Shown: positions 16,483 to 23,275 of the stretch, one piece after another
How the letters are laid out: each line of letters begins with the position of its first letter
How positions within the stretch are numbered: the stretch's first letter is position 1
Source of the DNA: Streptomyces hoynatensis
Lineage (GTDB): Bacteria > Actinomycetota > Actinomycetes > Streptomycetales > Streptomycetaceae
Assembly: GCF_003626535.1 (NCBI RefSeq)
Contig: NZ_RBAL01000028.1
Location: forward strand, 1 to 59,888
DNA length: 59,888 nt
Direction: 5' to 3'
Program-made: the position numbers and the translations under genes
The notes under the pieces: model-generated
Databases searched by the model: none
What the model was told of the DNA's origin: nothing
The model's input: only the letters and a program-made list of their open reading frames with translations

Positions 16483-17586
16483 ATGACCCTCGCGTGGGAG
16501 CGCCAGGAGCGCATCCTCGCCGCCGTCCGCAGCCAGGGCACCGTCCGGCTCGCCGACCTCGTCGGCCGGCTCGGCGTCTCCGCGGTCACCGTCCGCCGCG
16601 ACGTCACCGCGCTCGCCGACCGGGGCCTGGTGCGCCGGGTCCACGGCGGCGTCACCCTGCCCTACCGGCAGGCCGGCGGCGCCGGGGCCGAGCCGCACCC
16701 CACCCCCTTCGGCCCCGCGGCGGCCCGCGCCCTGGTCGGCATGGTCGTGCCCTCGGTCGACTACTACTGGCCGCCGATCGTCCAGGGCGCCCAGGCCGCG
16801 GTGACCGCGGCCGGCGGGCGCCTGGTGGTGCGCGCCGCCAGCTACGACGGCACCGAGGACCGCCGCCAGATCGCGGGACTGCTGGAGCGCGGCGCCCAGA
16901 CCCTGCTGGCCGCGCCCACGACCGCCGGGACCGCCGGGCGCGAACTCCTGCGCTGGCTCGGCGCGTTGCCCCAGCCCGTCGTCCTGGTGGAACGCCTCCC
17001 GCCGCCCGAGCTGCCCACCCTGGCCCTGGACGCGGCCACCACCGCGCACGCCCTGGGCGCCGGGCTCGCCGTGCGCCACCTCGTCACCCTGGGGCACCGG
17101 CACATCGCGCTGGTCACCTCCCGGTCGAGCCCCACCAGCCGGGCGCTGCGGGCCGGCTGGCAGGAGACCGTGGCCTCCCTCGAACTCCCGCCGCACGGGC
17201 ACCTCGACACCGACGTGCCCGCCTACGGCACGCCCGGCTGGTCCGCCGCCTACGACGAGGTGCTGCGCCGCTGCCGCAGGCGCGGCGTGCGGGCGCTGCT
17301 CGTGCACTCCGACCGCGAGGCCATCGGCATGCTCGAACGCGCCCGCGAGCTCGGCATCGCCGTCCCCGACGAACTCGCCGTCGTCACCTACGACGACGAG
17401 GTCGCCGCCGCCTCCGACCCGCCGCTGACCGCGGTGCGCCCGCAGAAGCACCGGCTGGGCGCCCTGGCCGCGGAACTCGCCCTGGCCCGCCTCGCCGACA
17501 GCGGCGAACGCCCCGTGCACCGGGTGCAGTTGTGGCCGACCCTCGTGGTGCGCGAGTCCTGCGGCGGCCGGTCGGCCACCGACTGA
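16483..17586 (+). CDS. DeoR-HTH / LacI-effector hybrid transcriptional regulator
   Basis: A 367-residue regulator with an unusual domain pairing. Residues 1-60 are a DeoR-type winged HTH (RQERILAAVRSQGTVRLADL, then LGVSAVTVRRDVTALADRGLVRRVHGGV). Residues 75-355 are a LacI/periplasmic-binding-like sugar sensor: ALVGMVVPSVDYYWPPIVQGAQ, then LVTLGHRHIALVTS, ALLVHSDREAIGMLERARELGIAVPDELAVVTYDDE and PPLTAVRPQKHRLGALAAELAL. It probably represses the divergent import operon until the imported sugar or a derivative binds. ATG 16483 has GTGAAGG upstream. Regulators with this pairing are known in actinobacteria, but the sugar here is unknown. Confidence 0.88.
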   Translation: MTLAWERQERILAAVRSQGTVRLADLVGRLGVSAVTVRRDVTALADRGLVRRVHGGVTLPYRQAGGAGAEPHPTPFGPAAARALVGMVVPSVDYYWPPIVQGAQAAVTAAGGRLVVRAASYDGTEDRRQIAGLLERGAQTLLAAPTTAGTAGRELLRWLGALPQPVVLVERLPPPELPTLALDAATTAHALGAGLAVRHLVTLGHRHIALVTSRSSPTSRALRAGWQETVASLELPPHGHLDTDVPAYGTPGWSAAYDEVLRRCRRRGVRALLVHSDREAIGMLERARELGIAVPDELAVVTYDDEVAAASDPPLTAVRPQKHRLGALAAELALARLADSGERPVHRVQLWPTLVVRESCGGRSATD

Positions 17587-17589
17587 GCC

Positions 17590-17607
17590 GGCCCGGCCGG
17601 ACGGGCC
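17590..17607. terminator. Short hairpin at convergent junction
   Basis: GGCCCG and CGGGCC arms with a 6-nt loop lie just after the regulator stop, in the 81-bp gap before the convergent SLC13 gene. The stem is short and there is no U-tract. The same gap also holds a CCGTTGACGCC element (17642-17652) that recurs at 51625-51670. Confidence 0.4.
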
Positions 17608-17667
17608 GCCGCCGTTTCCGCAGCCGCTCGGGCCGCCGGAGCCGTTGACGCCGCCGGGGCGAGCCGG

Positions 17668-19251
17668 TCAGCCGAGCCCGACCACGTCCACCATCACCGG
17701 GATCGCCAGGATGATCAGCAGCGCCCCCAGCACGTCGAAGGCCAGGCCCGAGCGGATCATCGTGGTGATCCTGACCACCCCCGAGCCGTAGGCGATGGCG
17801 TTCTGCGGCGTGGACACCGGGAGCATGAAGCCGAACGAGGCGGCGAAGGTGGCGGCCAGCGCGGGGACGAAGGGATCGACCCCGGCCGCCGACGCGATCG
17901 GCAGCACGATCGGCACCACCACCGAGGCCGAGGCCGTGTTGCTGGTCGTCTCCGACACCAGGATCGCCAGCAGGGCCGCGAAGATCGTGATCGCGAACTC
18001 GCCCTCCAGCCCGAGCCAGTCGTTGGTCTCGGTGCCGATCGTCTCCGCGAGACCGGTGGAGGCCAGCAGCGAGCCGAAGATGATGCCGGTGCCGAACAGC
18101 AGGATGGTGCCCCAGTCGATCCGGGCCGCGTCGCTCCAGTTCAGCGTCGCCTCCCGGCGCGCGAAGTCGGTCGGCAGCACGAAGAGCAGCGCCGCGCCGA
18201 GCACCGCCACGATGCCCTCGTCCAGCCGGTTCGACACCGTGTCGTAGACGGAGGAGTCTGTGCCCGCCACCAGGGCCACCACGCCCGGCGTCACCCACAG
18301 CACGACGGTGATGCCGAAGGCGGCCAGCGTGTTCCACTCCGCCCGCGACAGCCGCCCCAACTCCGCGCGCTGCCCGGCCACGTACTCCTCGATGCCCTCC
18401 AGCCGGCGGATCTCCGGCCGGTTCAGCAACAGCAGCACCACCGCCAGCACCACGAACATCAGCAGGCACACCGGAAGCGCCGTGCCCATCCACTGCGCGA
18501 AGGAGATCTTCTCGCCCGTCGCCTGCTCGATCAGGCCGCGGCCGATCAGGTTCGGCGGGGAGCCCACCGGCGTCAGCAGCCCCCCGACGCTCGCCCCGTA
18601 GGCCAGCATCAGCACCAGCGCCGCGCCCACCCGCAGCCGCGCCGGATCGAAGTCCTCGGCCACCAGCCCGCGGTCCTGCAGCAGCTTCGCGATGACCGTC
18701 AGGATGCCGAGCGCGGTGGGCAGCAGCATGGCCACCGTGGCCGTGTTCGAGACGAAGGCCGAGAGCAGGCAGGTGATCACCCCGAAGGCGAGGATGACGC
18801 CCACCGTCGAGCGCCCCACCCCGGGCAGGGCGAGGATGCGGAAGGCGAACCGCCTGGCCAGGCCGTGCTTCAGCATCGCCTGCGCCAGGATGAACGCGCC
18901 GATGAAGGTGAAGATCGTCGTGGAGCCGAAGGGCGCGAGCGCCTCGTCGGGCGAGACCACCCCGAAGAGCACGATGCAGCCCACCCCGATCAGCCCGCCC
19001 ACCGGGATGGGCACCGGCTCCGTCACCCACAGCACCACCACCCCGAGCAGCACCCCGGCCAGCGTCTGCTGACTGGGCGCCATGTCCAGCGGCAGCGCCA
19101 GGAAGACGGCCGCCACCAGCGGAGCCAGCCACATCCCCGTCGTCTGCCTGGCCCGTTCGAACCGCTCCTCGGCGGGGGAGAGCCTCTGCTCGCCGAGGCT
19201 GCGGTACGTCGCATGCCCCAGCAGTGCCTTCTCGACATCGGTCCTTGCCAT
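17668..19251 (-). CDS. SLC13/DASS-family anion:sodium symporter
   Basis: A 527-residue membrane protein with about 12 TM segments. It carries the two SNT signature repeats of the divalent-anion symporters: SAFVSNTATVAMLLPTAL in the first half and SETTSNTASASVVVPIVLP in the second. LLTPVGSPPNLIGRGLIEQ and LPVSTPQNAIAYGSG are the matching re-entrant regions. Expected role: sodium-coupled uptake of C4-dicarboxylates, citrate or another divalent anion such as sulfate. ATG 19251 has GGGAGG six bases upstream. It is divergent from the sulfur-type leader peptide at 19450 but about 200 bp away, so linked regulation is only a possibility. Confidence 0.9.
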   Translation of the reverse strand: MARTDVEKALLGHATYRSLGEQRLSPAEERFERARQTTGMWLAPLVAAVFLALPLDMAPSQQTLAGVLLGVVVLWVTEPVPIPVGGLIGVGCIVLFGVVSPDEALAPFGSTTIFTFIGAFILAQAMLKHGLARRFAFRILALPGVGRSTVGVILAFGVITCLLSAFVSNTATVAMLLPTALGILTVIAKLLQDRGLVAEDFDPARLRVGAALVLMLAYGASVGGLLTPVGSPPNLIGRGLIEQATGEKISFAQWMGTALPVCLLMFVVLAVVLLLLNRPEIRRLEGIEEYVAGQRAELGRLSRAEWNTLAAFGITVVLWVTPGVVALVAGTDSSVYDTVSNRLDEGIVAVLGAALLFVLPTDFARREATLNWSDAARIDWGTILLFGTGIIFGSLLASTGLAETIGTETNDWLGLEGEFAITIFAALLAILVSETTSNTASASVVVPIVLPIASAAGVDPFVPALAATFAASFGFMLPVSTPQNAIAYGSGVVRITTMIRSGLAFDVLGALLIILAIPVMVDVVGLG

Positions 19252-19413
19252 CAGCAACCTCCCGAGGTCCCTGGCGTCCCGCGGGTGCGCGGACGCCACC
19301 TAAGAAGCTGGCCCCGAACGCGCCCGGCGTACAGACGTCGCGCACGAGAACGCGCCAGAACGCAGGCGAAGGGCCCCGAGGCCCGCGCCCCACCCCGGCG
19401 CCCGCCCGCACCC

Positions 19414-19442
19414 TTGGCAACGCACCGCGCCTGTGCCACGCT
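19414..19442 (+). promoter_or_regulatory. Promoter of leader peptide and SBP56 gene
   Basis: TTGGCA (19414-19419), 17 bp, then CACGCT (19437-19442). The expected transcription start, about 7 bp after the -10, falls on the GTG of the leader peptide at 19450, which would make the transcript leaderless. The -10 is weak, so the call rests on spacing and position. The rest of the 198 bp between the SLC13 start and the leader shows nothing else recognisable. Confidence 0.45.
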
Positions 19443-19449
19443 CGGGTGC

Positions 19450-19536
19450 GTGGCGGCCCATCTGCGACCCGACTTCAGCCGAAGGCTGCACGTCGACCTG
19501 GAGCGCGTGAGCACCGCCGTCTGTCCCGGGCACTGA
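19450..19536 (+). CDS. Putative leader peptide (RRxHVDLxRV type)
   Basis: A 28-codon reading frame, GTG at 19450 to TGA at 19534-19536, contains SRRLHVDLERVSTAVC. This matches the conserved core (RRxHVDLxRVxxAxC) of small actinobacterial leader peptides that lie in front of sulfur and cysteine-related genes and are thought to act in cis by attenuation. It ends 50 bp before the ATG of the SBP56/methanethiol oxidase gene. It contains one Cys codon near the end, where ribosome stalling could report cysteine supply. The match is to motif and position; no experiment supports this copy. Confidence 0.78.
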   Translation: MAAHLRPDFSRRLHVDLERVSTAVCPGH

Positions 19537-19586
19537 AGCCCCGCAGACGACCGGCCGGCCAACGCCACGACCCCAGGAGCCCGTTG

Positions 19587-21167
19587 ATGCCCACGGACCC
19601 GCACCCCCGGCATGCCCACGACGGCCATGACAGCCATGACAGCCACGAAGGCGACCACGGCCACGGCGGCCACGCCGCCCACCAGCCCGGGGGCGCCACC
19701 CCACACCTCCCGCCCCCGGCGGGCGGCCGGGGCGCCGCCCACGCGCACGACGAGTCGGCCGCCCGCCCCCACGCGCACGCCGACCCGACGCTGTACCGCA
19801 GCCCCGCCGAGGCCGCCGCGGCCCCACCGGAACCGCTGGCGTACGTCGCCGGCTTCGACCGCGCAGCCGCCCGCCCCGACGCCCTGTTCACCGTCGGCAC
19901 CGACCCCACCTCGGACACCTACGGCCGGGTCCTGGCCCGCACCGACCTGAGCACGCTCGGCGACGAACTCCACCACTTCGGCTGGAACGCCTGCTCCAGC
20001 GCCCTCGCCCACGCGGGCCACCACCACGCGGAGCGCCGCTACCTGCTGCTGCCCGGGCTGCGCTCCTCCCGCCTGCACGTCTACGACACCAGGCCCGACC
20101 CGGCCCGCCCCCGCCTGGTGAAGGTGATCCCGGCCGCGGAACTCGCCGCCAAGGCCGGCTACTCGCGCCCGCACACCCTGCACTGCGGCCCCGACGGCGT
20201 GTTCCTCTCCTGCCTCGGCGGCGCCGGGGACGAGGAGGGCCCGGGCGGGGTCGCGCTCCTGGATCACGAGACCTTCGAGGTGCTGCGCGCCTGGGAGACC
20301 GACCGCGGGCCCCAGCACCTGGCCTACGACGTGTGGTGGCACCTCCACCACAACGTGGCCGTCACCAGCGAGTGGGGCACCCCCGGCATGGTGGAGGGCG
20401 GGCTCGACCCCGAGTTGCTGCTCGGCCGCCGCTACGGCCACGCCCTGCACTTCTGGGAGCTGGACACCGGGCGCCACCTCCAGCGGATCGACCTCGGCGA
20501 CGAGCACCAGATGGTCCTCGAACTCCGCCCCGCCCACGACCCCGGCCGGGACTGGGGGTTCGCCGGCGTCGTCGTCAGCGTCGCCGACCTGTCCGCCTCG
20601 GTGTGGCTGTGGCACCGCGACGGCGACCGCTTCGCCGCGCGGAAGGTCGTCACCCTGCCCGCGGAGCCCGCGGACCCCGCGCTGCTGCCGCCCGCGCTCC
20701 GGCCCTTCGGCGCCGTCCCGCCGCTGATCACCGACATCAACCTCTCCGTCGACGACCGCTGGCTGTACGTCTCGGCCTGGGGCACCGGCGAACTGCACCA
20801 GTACGACGTGCGCGACCCCTTCCGGCCCCGGCACACCGCCTCGGTGCGGCTCGGCGGCATCACCGCCCGCGCCGCCCACCCCGCCGCCCCGGACCTCCCG
20901 CTCTCCGGCGGGCCCCAGATGGTGGAGATCAGCAGGGACGGCCGCCGCGTCTACCTGACCAACTCCCTGTACGGCGCCTGGGACGACCAGTTCTACCCCG
21001 AGGGCACCGGCGCCTGGCTCGCCAAGCTCGACGCCGACACCGAGCGGGGCGGGTTGCGCCCCGACGCGCGTTTCTTCCCGCACGGCGACGCCTTCGGCGG
21101 GCTGCGCGTCCACCAGACCCACCTGGCCGGCGGCGACGCCTCCTCCGACTCCTACTGCTACCGCTGA
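19587..21167 (+). CDS. SBP56-type selenium-binding protein / methanethiol oxidase
   Basis: A 526-residue protein of the SELENBP1/SBP56 family, beta-propeller enzymes that oxidise methanethiol to formaldehyde, H2S and H2O2 in the characterised members. Seen: DELHHFGWNACSSALAHAG with the conserved Cys, SRPHTLHCGPDG, APQH-like GPQHLAYDVWWHLHHNVAVTSEWGTP, LITDINLSVDDRWLYVSAWGTGELHQYD, and SGGPQMVEISRDGRRVYLTNSLYGAWDDQFYP. The usual C-terminal GGDCSSD is GGDASSD here. The first ~66 residues are a His-rich extension (about 15 His) not found in shorter homologues; it may bind copper, which the bacterial enzyme uses, but this is inference. AGGAG precedes ATG 19587. The upstream leader peptide suggests control by sulfur supply. 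Confidence 0.9.
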   Translation: MPTDPHPRHAHDGHDSHDSHEGDHGHGGHAAHQPGGATPHLPPPAGGRGAAHAHDESAARPHAHADPTLYRSPAEAAAAPPEPLAYVAGFDRAAARPDALFTVGTDPTSDTYGRVLARTDLSTLGDELHHFGWNACSSALAHAGHHHAERRYLLLPGLRSSRLHVYDTRPDPARPRLVKVIPAAELAAKAGYSRPHTLHCGPDGVFLSCLGGAGDEEGPGGVALLDHETFEVLRAWETDRGPQHLAYDVWWHLHHNVAVTSEWGTPGMVEGGLDPELLLGRRYGHALHFWELDTGRHLQRIDLGDEHQMVLELRPAHDPGRDWGFAGVVVSVADLSASVWLWHRDGDRFAARKVVTLPAEPADPALLPPALRPFGAVPPLITDINLSVDDRWLYVSAWGTGELHQYDVRDPFRPRHTASVRLGGITARAAHPAAPDLPLSGGPQMVEISRDGRRVYLTNSLYGAWDDQFYPEGTGAWLAKLDADTERGGLRPDARFFPHGDAFGGLRVHQTHLAGGDASSDSYCYR

Positions 21168-21179
21168 GCCGGGCCCGTG

Positions 21180-21204
21180 CCCGCCCCGCACGCCGGGGCG
21201 GGCG
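21180..21204 (+). terminator. Terminator hairpin after SBP56 gene
   Basis: Ten-base perfect arms (GCCCGCCCCG / CGGGGCGGGC) with a 5-nt loop start 13 bp after the SBP56 stop codon. No U-tract follows, as usual in this GC range. It separates the SBP56 unit from the histidine kinase gene. Confidence 0.7.
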
Positions 21205-21231
21205 ACAAGGGCCCTGCGTACGCTGGCCGGT

Positions 21232-22431
21232 ATGACTGGCCGCTTCGTCCAGGCGTTCCGGTGGGACCGGGCCGCCCTGCTCGCCCTCACCGGCCTGCTC
21301 GTGGAGGTGGGCCTGCTGCTCTTCCACCGCGGCGACGGGGGGTTCGCCCGCCCCCTGGCCGGGCTCGCGGCGGCGGTCTGCGGCTGCCTGCTGCTCGGGC
21401 TGCGGCACCGCAGGCCGGTGACCGTGGCCGTGCTGGTGATGCTCCTCGCCTTCGTCTACTACCCGGTCAGCACCCTCGACGGGCCGCTGGCGCTGGTCGT
21501 CTACCTGGTGGCGCTCTACCACCTCGCCCGCACGGGCCGCCTGGCCGCCGCCATCGCGATGGCGGCGGCCACCATGCTCGCCGTCACCGCGGGCGAGCTG
21601 CTCCAGACCGGCAACCACCGCAATGTGGACAACATCGCGATCCTTCTGTTCGGCGGCTGGTTCCTGAGCCTGATCGCCCTCGGCCACGCCCTGCACATCA
21701 GGCAGCAGCACCAAAGCGAGGCGGAGGAGCGGGCGCTGGCCGCGGAACGCGAGCGCGACCTGCGGGCCGCCCAGTCGGCCACCGAGGAACGGCTGCGTCT
21801 GGCACGGGAGTTGCACGACGTGATCGGCCACAGCATGTCGCTGATCAACGTCCAGGCCACAGCCGCGCTGCACCGCAGCCGCAAACGACCGGGCGAGACA
21901 GCCGAGTTGATCCACGCCCTCGAAGCCGTACGGGAGAGCAGCAAGGAGGCGCTGCGGGAACTGCGCGCGACCCTGGGCGTGCTGCGGCAGGTGGACGAGA
22001 CCGCGCCGGTCGAGCCGGTCGCCGGCCTGGAGCGCCTGCCGGAGCTCGCCGGGCGCGCCAGGGCCACCGGCCTCGACCTCGCCGTGGCGACCACGGGCGA
22101 GGCCCCCGTCCTGCCGCCCCAGATCTCCCTGGCCGCCTACCGGATCGTGCAGGAGTCGCTCACCAACATCACCCGGCACGCGCAGGCCGAACACGCAGTC
22201 GTCCGCGTCGAGTACACCGCGGGCGAGGTGCACCTGAGCATCACCGACGACGGGCTGGGCGCCCGTCACGGCGCGACGGGCAGCGGCCTGGCCGGCATGG
22301 CGGCCAGGGCCAGGGCCCTGGGCGGCGAACTCACCGCGTGCAACGCCCTGGGCGGCGGCTTCCGGGTGACGGCCCGCCTGCCGTTGCCCGCGAACGACGC
22401 CCTGCCGCAACCGCATAGGCTGTTCGGGTGA
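21232..22431 (+). CDS. Two-component sensor histidine kinase (NarL-type partner)
   Basis: A 399-residue membrane kinase. The N-terminal ~150 residues hold about five TM segments with little extracellular sequence. A HisKA_3 domain follows with the phospho-accepting His195 in LRLARELHDVIGHSMSLI. The C-terminal HATPase has PQISLAAYRIVQESLTNITRHAQAEHA (N box) and DDGLGARHGATGSGLAGM (G boxes). A -10-like TACGCT at 21220-21225 lies 7 bp before the ATG, so the mRNA may be leaderless. Its stop overlaps the response-regulator start by 4 bp. The short loops between TMs suggest it senses a membrane or envelope signal. Confidence 0.92.
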   Translation: MTGRFVQAFRWDRAALLALTGLLVEVGLLLFHRGDGGFARPLAGLAAAVCGCLLLGLRHRRPVTVAVLVMLLAFVYYPVSTLDGPLALVVYLVALYHLARTGRLAAAIAMAAATMLAVTAGELLQTGNHRNVDNIAILLFGGWFLSLIALGHALHIRQQHQSEAEERALAAERERDLRAAQSATEERLRLARELHDVIGHSMSLINVQATAALHRSRKRPGETAELIHALEAVRESSKEALRELRATLGVLRQVDETAPVEPVAGLERLPELAGRARATGLDLAVATTGEAPVLPPQISLAAYRIVQESLTNITRHAQAEHAVVRVEYTAGEVHLSITDDGLGARHGATGSGLAGMAARARALGGELTACNALGGGFRVTARLPLPANDALPQPHRLFG

Positions 22432-23111
22432 GCGTGGCAGGACAGCGGATCAAAGTGGTGCTCGCCGACGACCAGATGCTGGTGCGGGCAGGCTTCAAGT
22501 CGATCCTGTCCGACGAGGAGGACATCGAGGTGGTCGGCGAGGCGGCCACCGGCGCCCAGGCCGTCGAACTGGCCGAGCGGCTGCGGCCCGACGTGGTGCT
22601 GATGGACGTCAGGATGCCCGAGCTCGACGGCCTCGCCGCCACCGAGCGCATCGCCGGCGACCCGCGGCTCGCCGGGGTCCGCGTCGTCATCCTCACCACC
22701 TTCGACATCGACGACTACGTGTACGGCGCCCTGCGGGCGGGTGCCTCGGGCTTCCTGGTCAAGGACACCGAACCCCTGGAGCTGCTGCACGGCATCAGGG
22801 TGTGCGCCCGCGGGGACGCGCTGATCGCGCCCACGGTCACCAGGAGGCTGATCGCCGACTTCGCCACCCGCGCCAGGCAGCCCGACCCCGGGCCGCGGCT
22901 GAACGTGCTGACCGAACGGGAGCGCGAGGTGATGCGCCTGGTCGGGGAGGGATTGACCAACGACGAGATCGCCGCCAGGCTGGTGGTCAGCCCGGCCACG
23001 GCCAAGACCCACGTCAGCCGGGTCATGACCAAGCTCGCCGTCCGCGACCGCGCCCAGCTCGTCATCCTCGCTTACGAGACGGGTCTGATCACCCCCGGCT
23101 GGCTCGGCTGA
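22428..23111 (+). CDS. LuxR/NarL-family response regulator
   Basis: A 227-residue regulator. The receiver domain (residues ~8-125) has the acidic pair VVLADDQMLVRAG, the phospho-acceptor Asp60 in VVLMDVRMPELDG, the Thr in VVILTTFDIDDYVYGAL, and Lys in GFLVKD. The C-terminal LuxR HTH reads LTEREREVMRLVGEGLTNDEIAARLVVSPATAKTHVSRVMTKL. GTG start overlaps the kinase stop (GTGA), so the pair is translationally coupled. The MMPL transporter gene follows in the same direction and is the nearest candidate target. Confidence 0.94.
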   Translation: MSVAGQRIKVVLADDQMLVRAGFKSILSDEEDIEVVGEAATGAQAVELAERLRPDVVLMDVRMPELDGLAATERIAGDPRLAGVRVVILTTFDIDDYVYGALRAGASGFLVKDTEPLELLHGIRVCARGDALIAPTVTRRLIADFATRARQPDPGPRLNVLTEREREVMRLVGEGLTNDEIAARLVVSPATAKTHVSRVMTKLAVRDRAQLVILAYETGLITPGWLG

Positions 23112-23129
23112 GCCGCCACGGGAGGCGGC
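23112..23129 (+). terminator. Short hairpin after response regulator
   Basis: GCCGCC and GGCGGC arms with a 6-nt loop directly follow the response-regulator stop. The stem is only 6 bp, so it may be a weak terminator that lets some transcription pass to the MMPL gene. Confidence 0.45.
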
Positions 23130-23275
23130 GCACTCAGGGATACCCCTAGGTGACCGCAGGTCGGCGGGCGCAACCGCTGAGGTACGCCCGGCGGCCGCCG
23201 TGCGTCCCGGGCGGTAGGACAGGTGTCAGCCGCGGGCCGACGCGCCCGGCGTGCCCCGCGGGCGAGGGTGATCCC

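Noticed and set aside
12221..17586. ABC ATPase within the sugar import operon
   Set aside because: No Walker A motif is present in any frame of the operon; the ATPase must be encoded elsewhere.
23150..23275. Earlier in-frame start for the MMPL transporter
   Set aside because: The extra 42 residues are Arg/Pro/Gly-rich, unlike the family N-terminus, and the GTG at 23276 has a good ribosome binding site.
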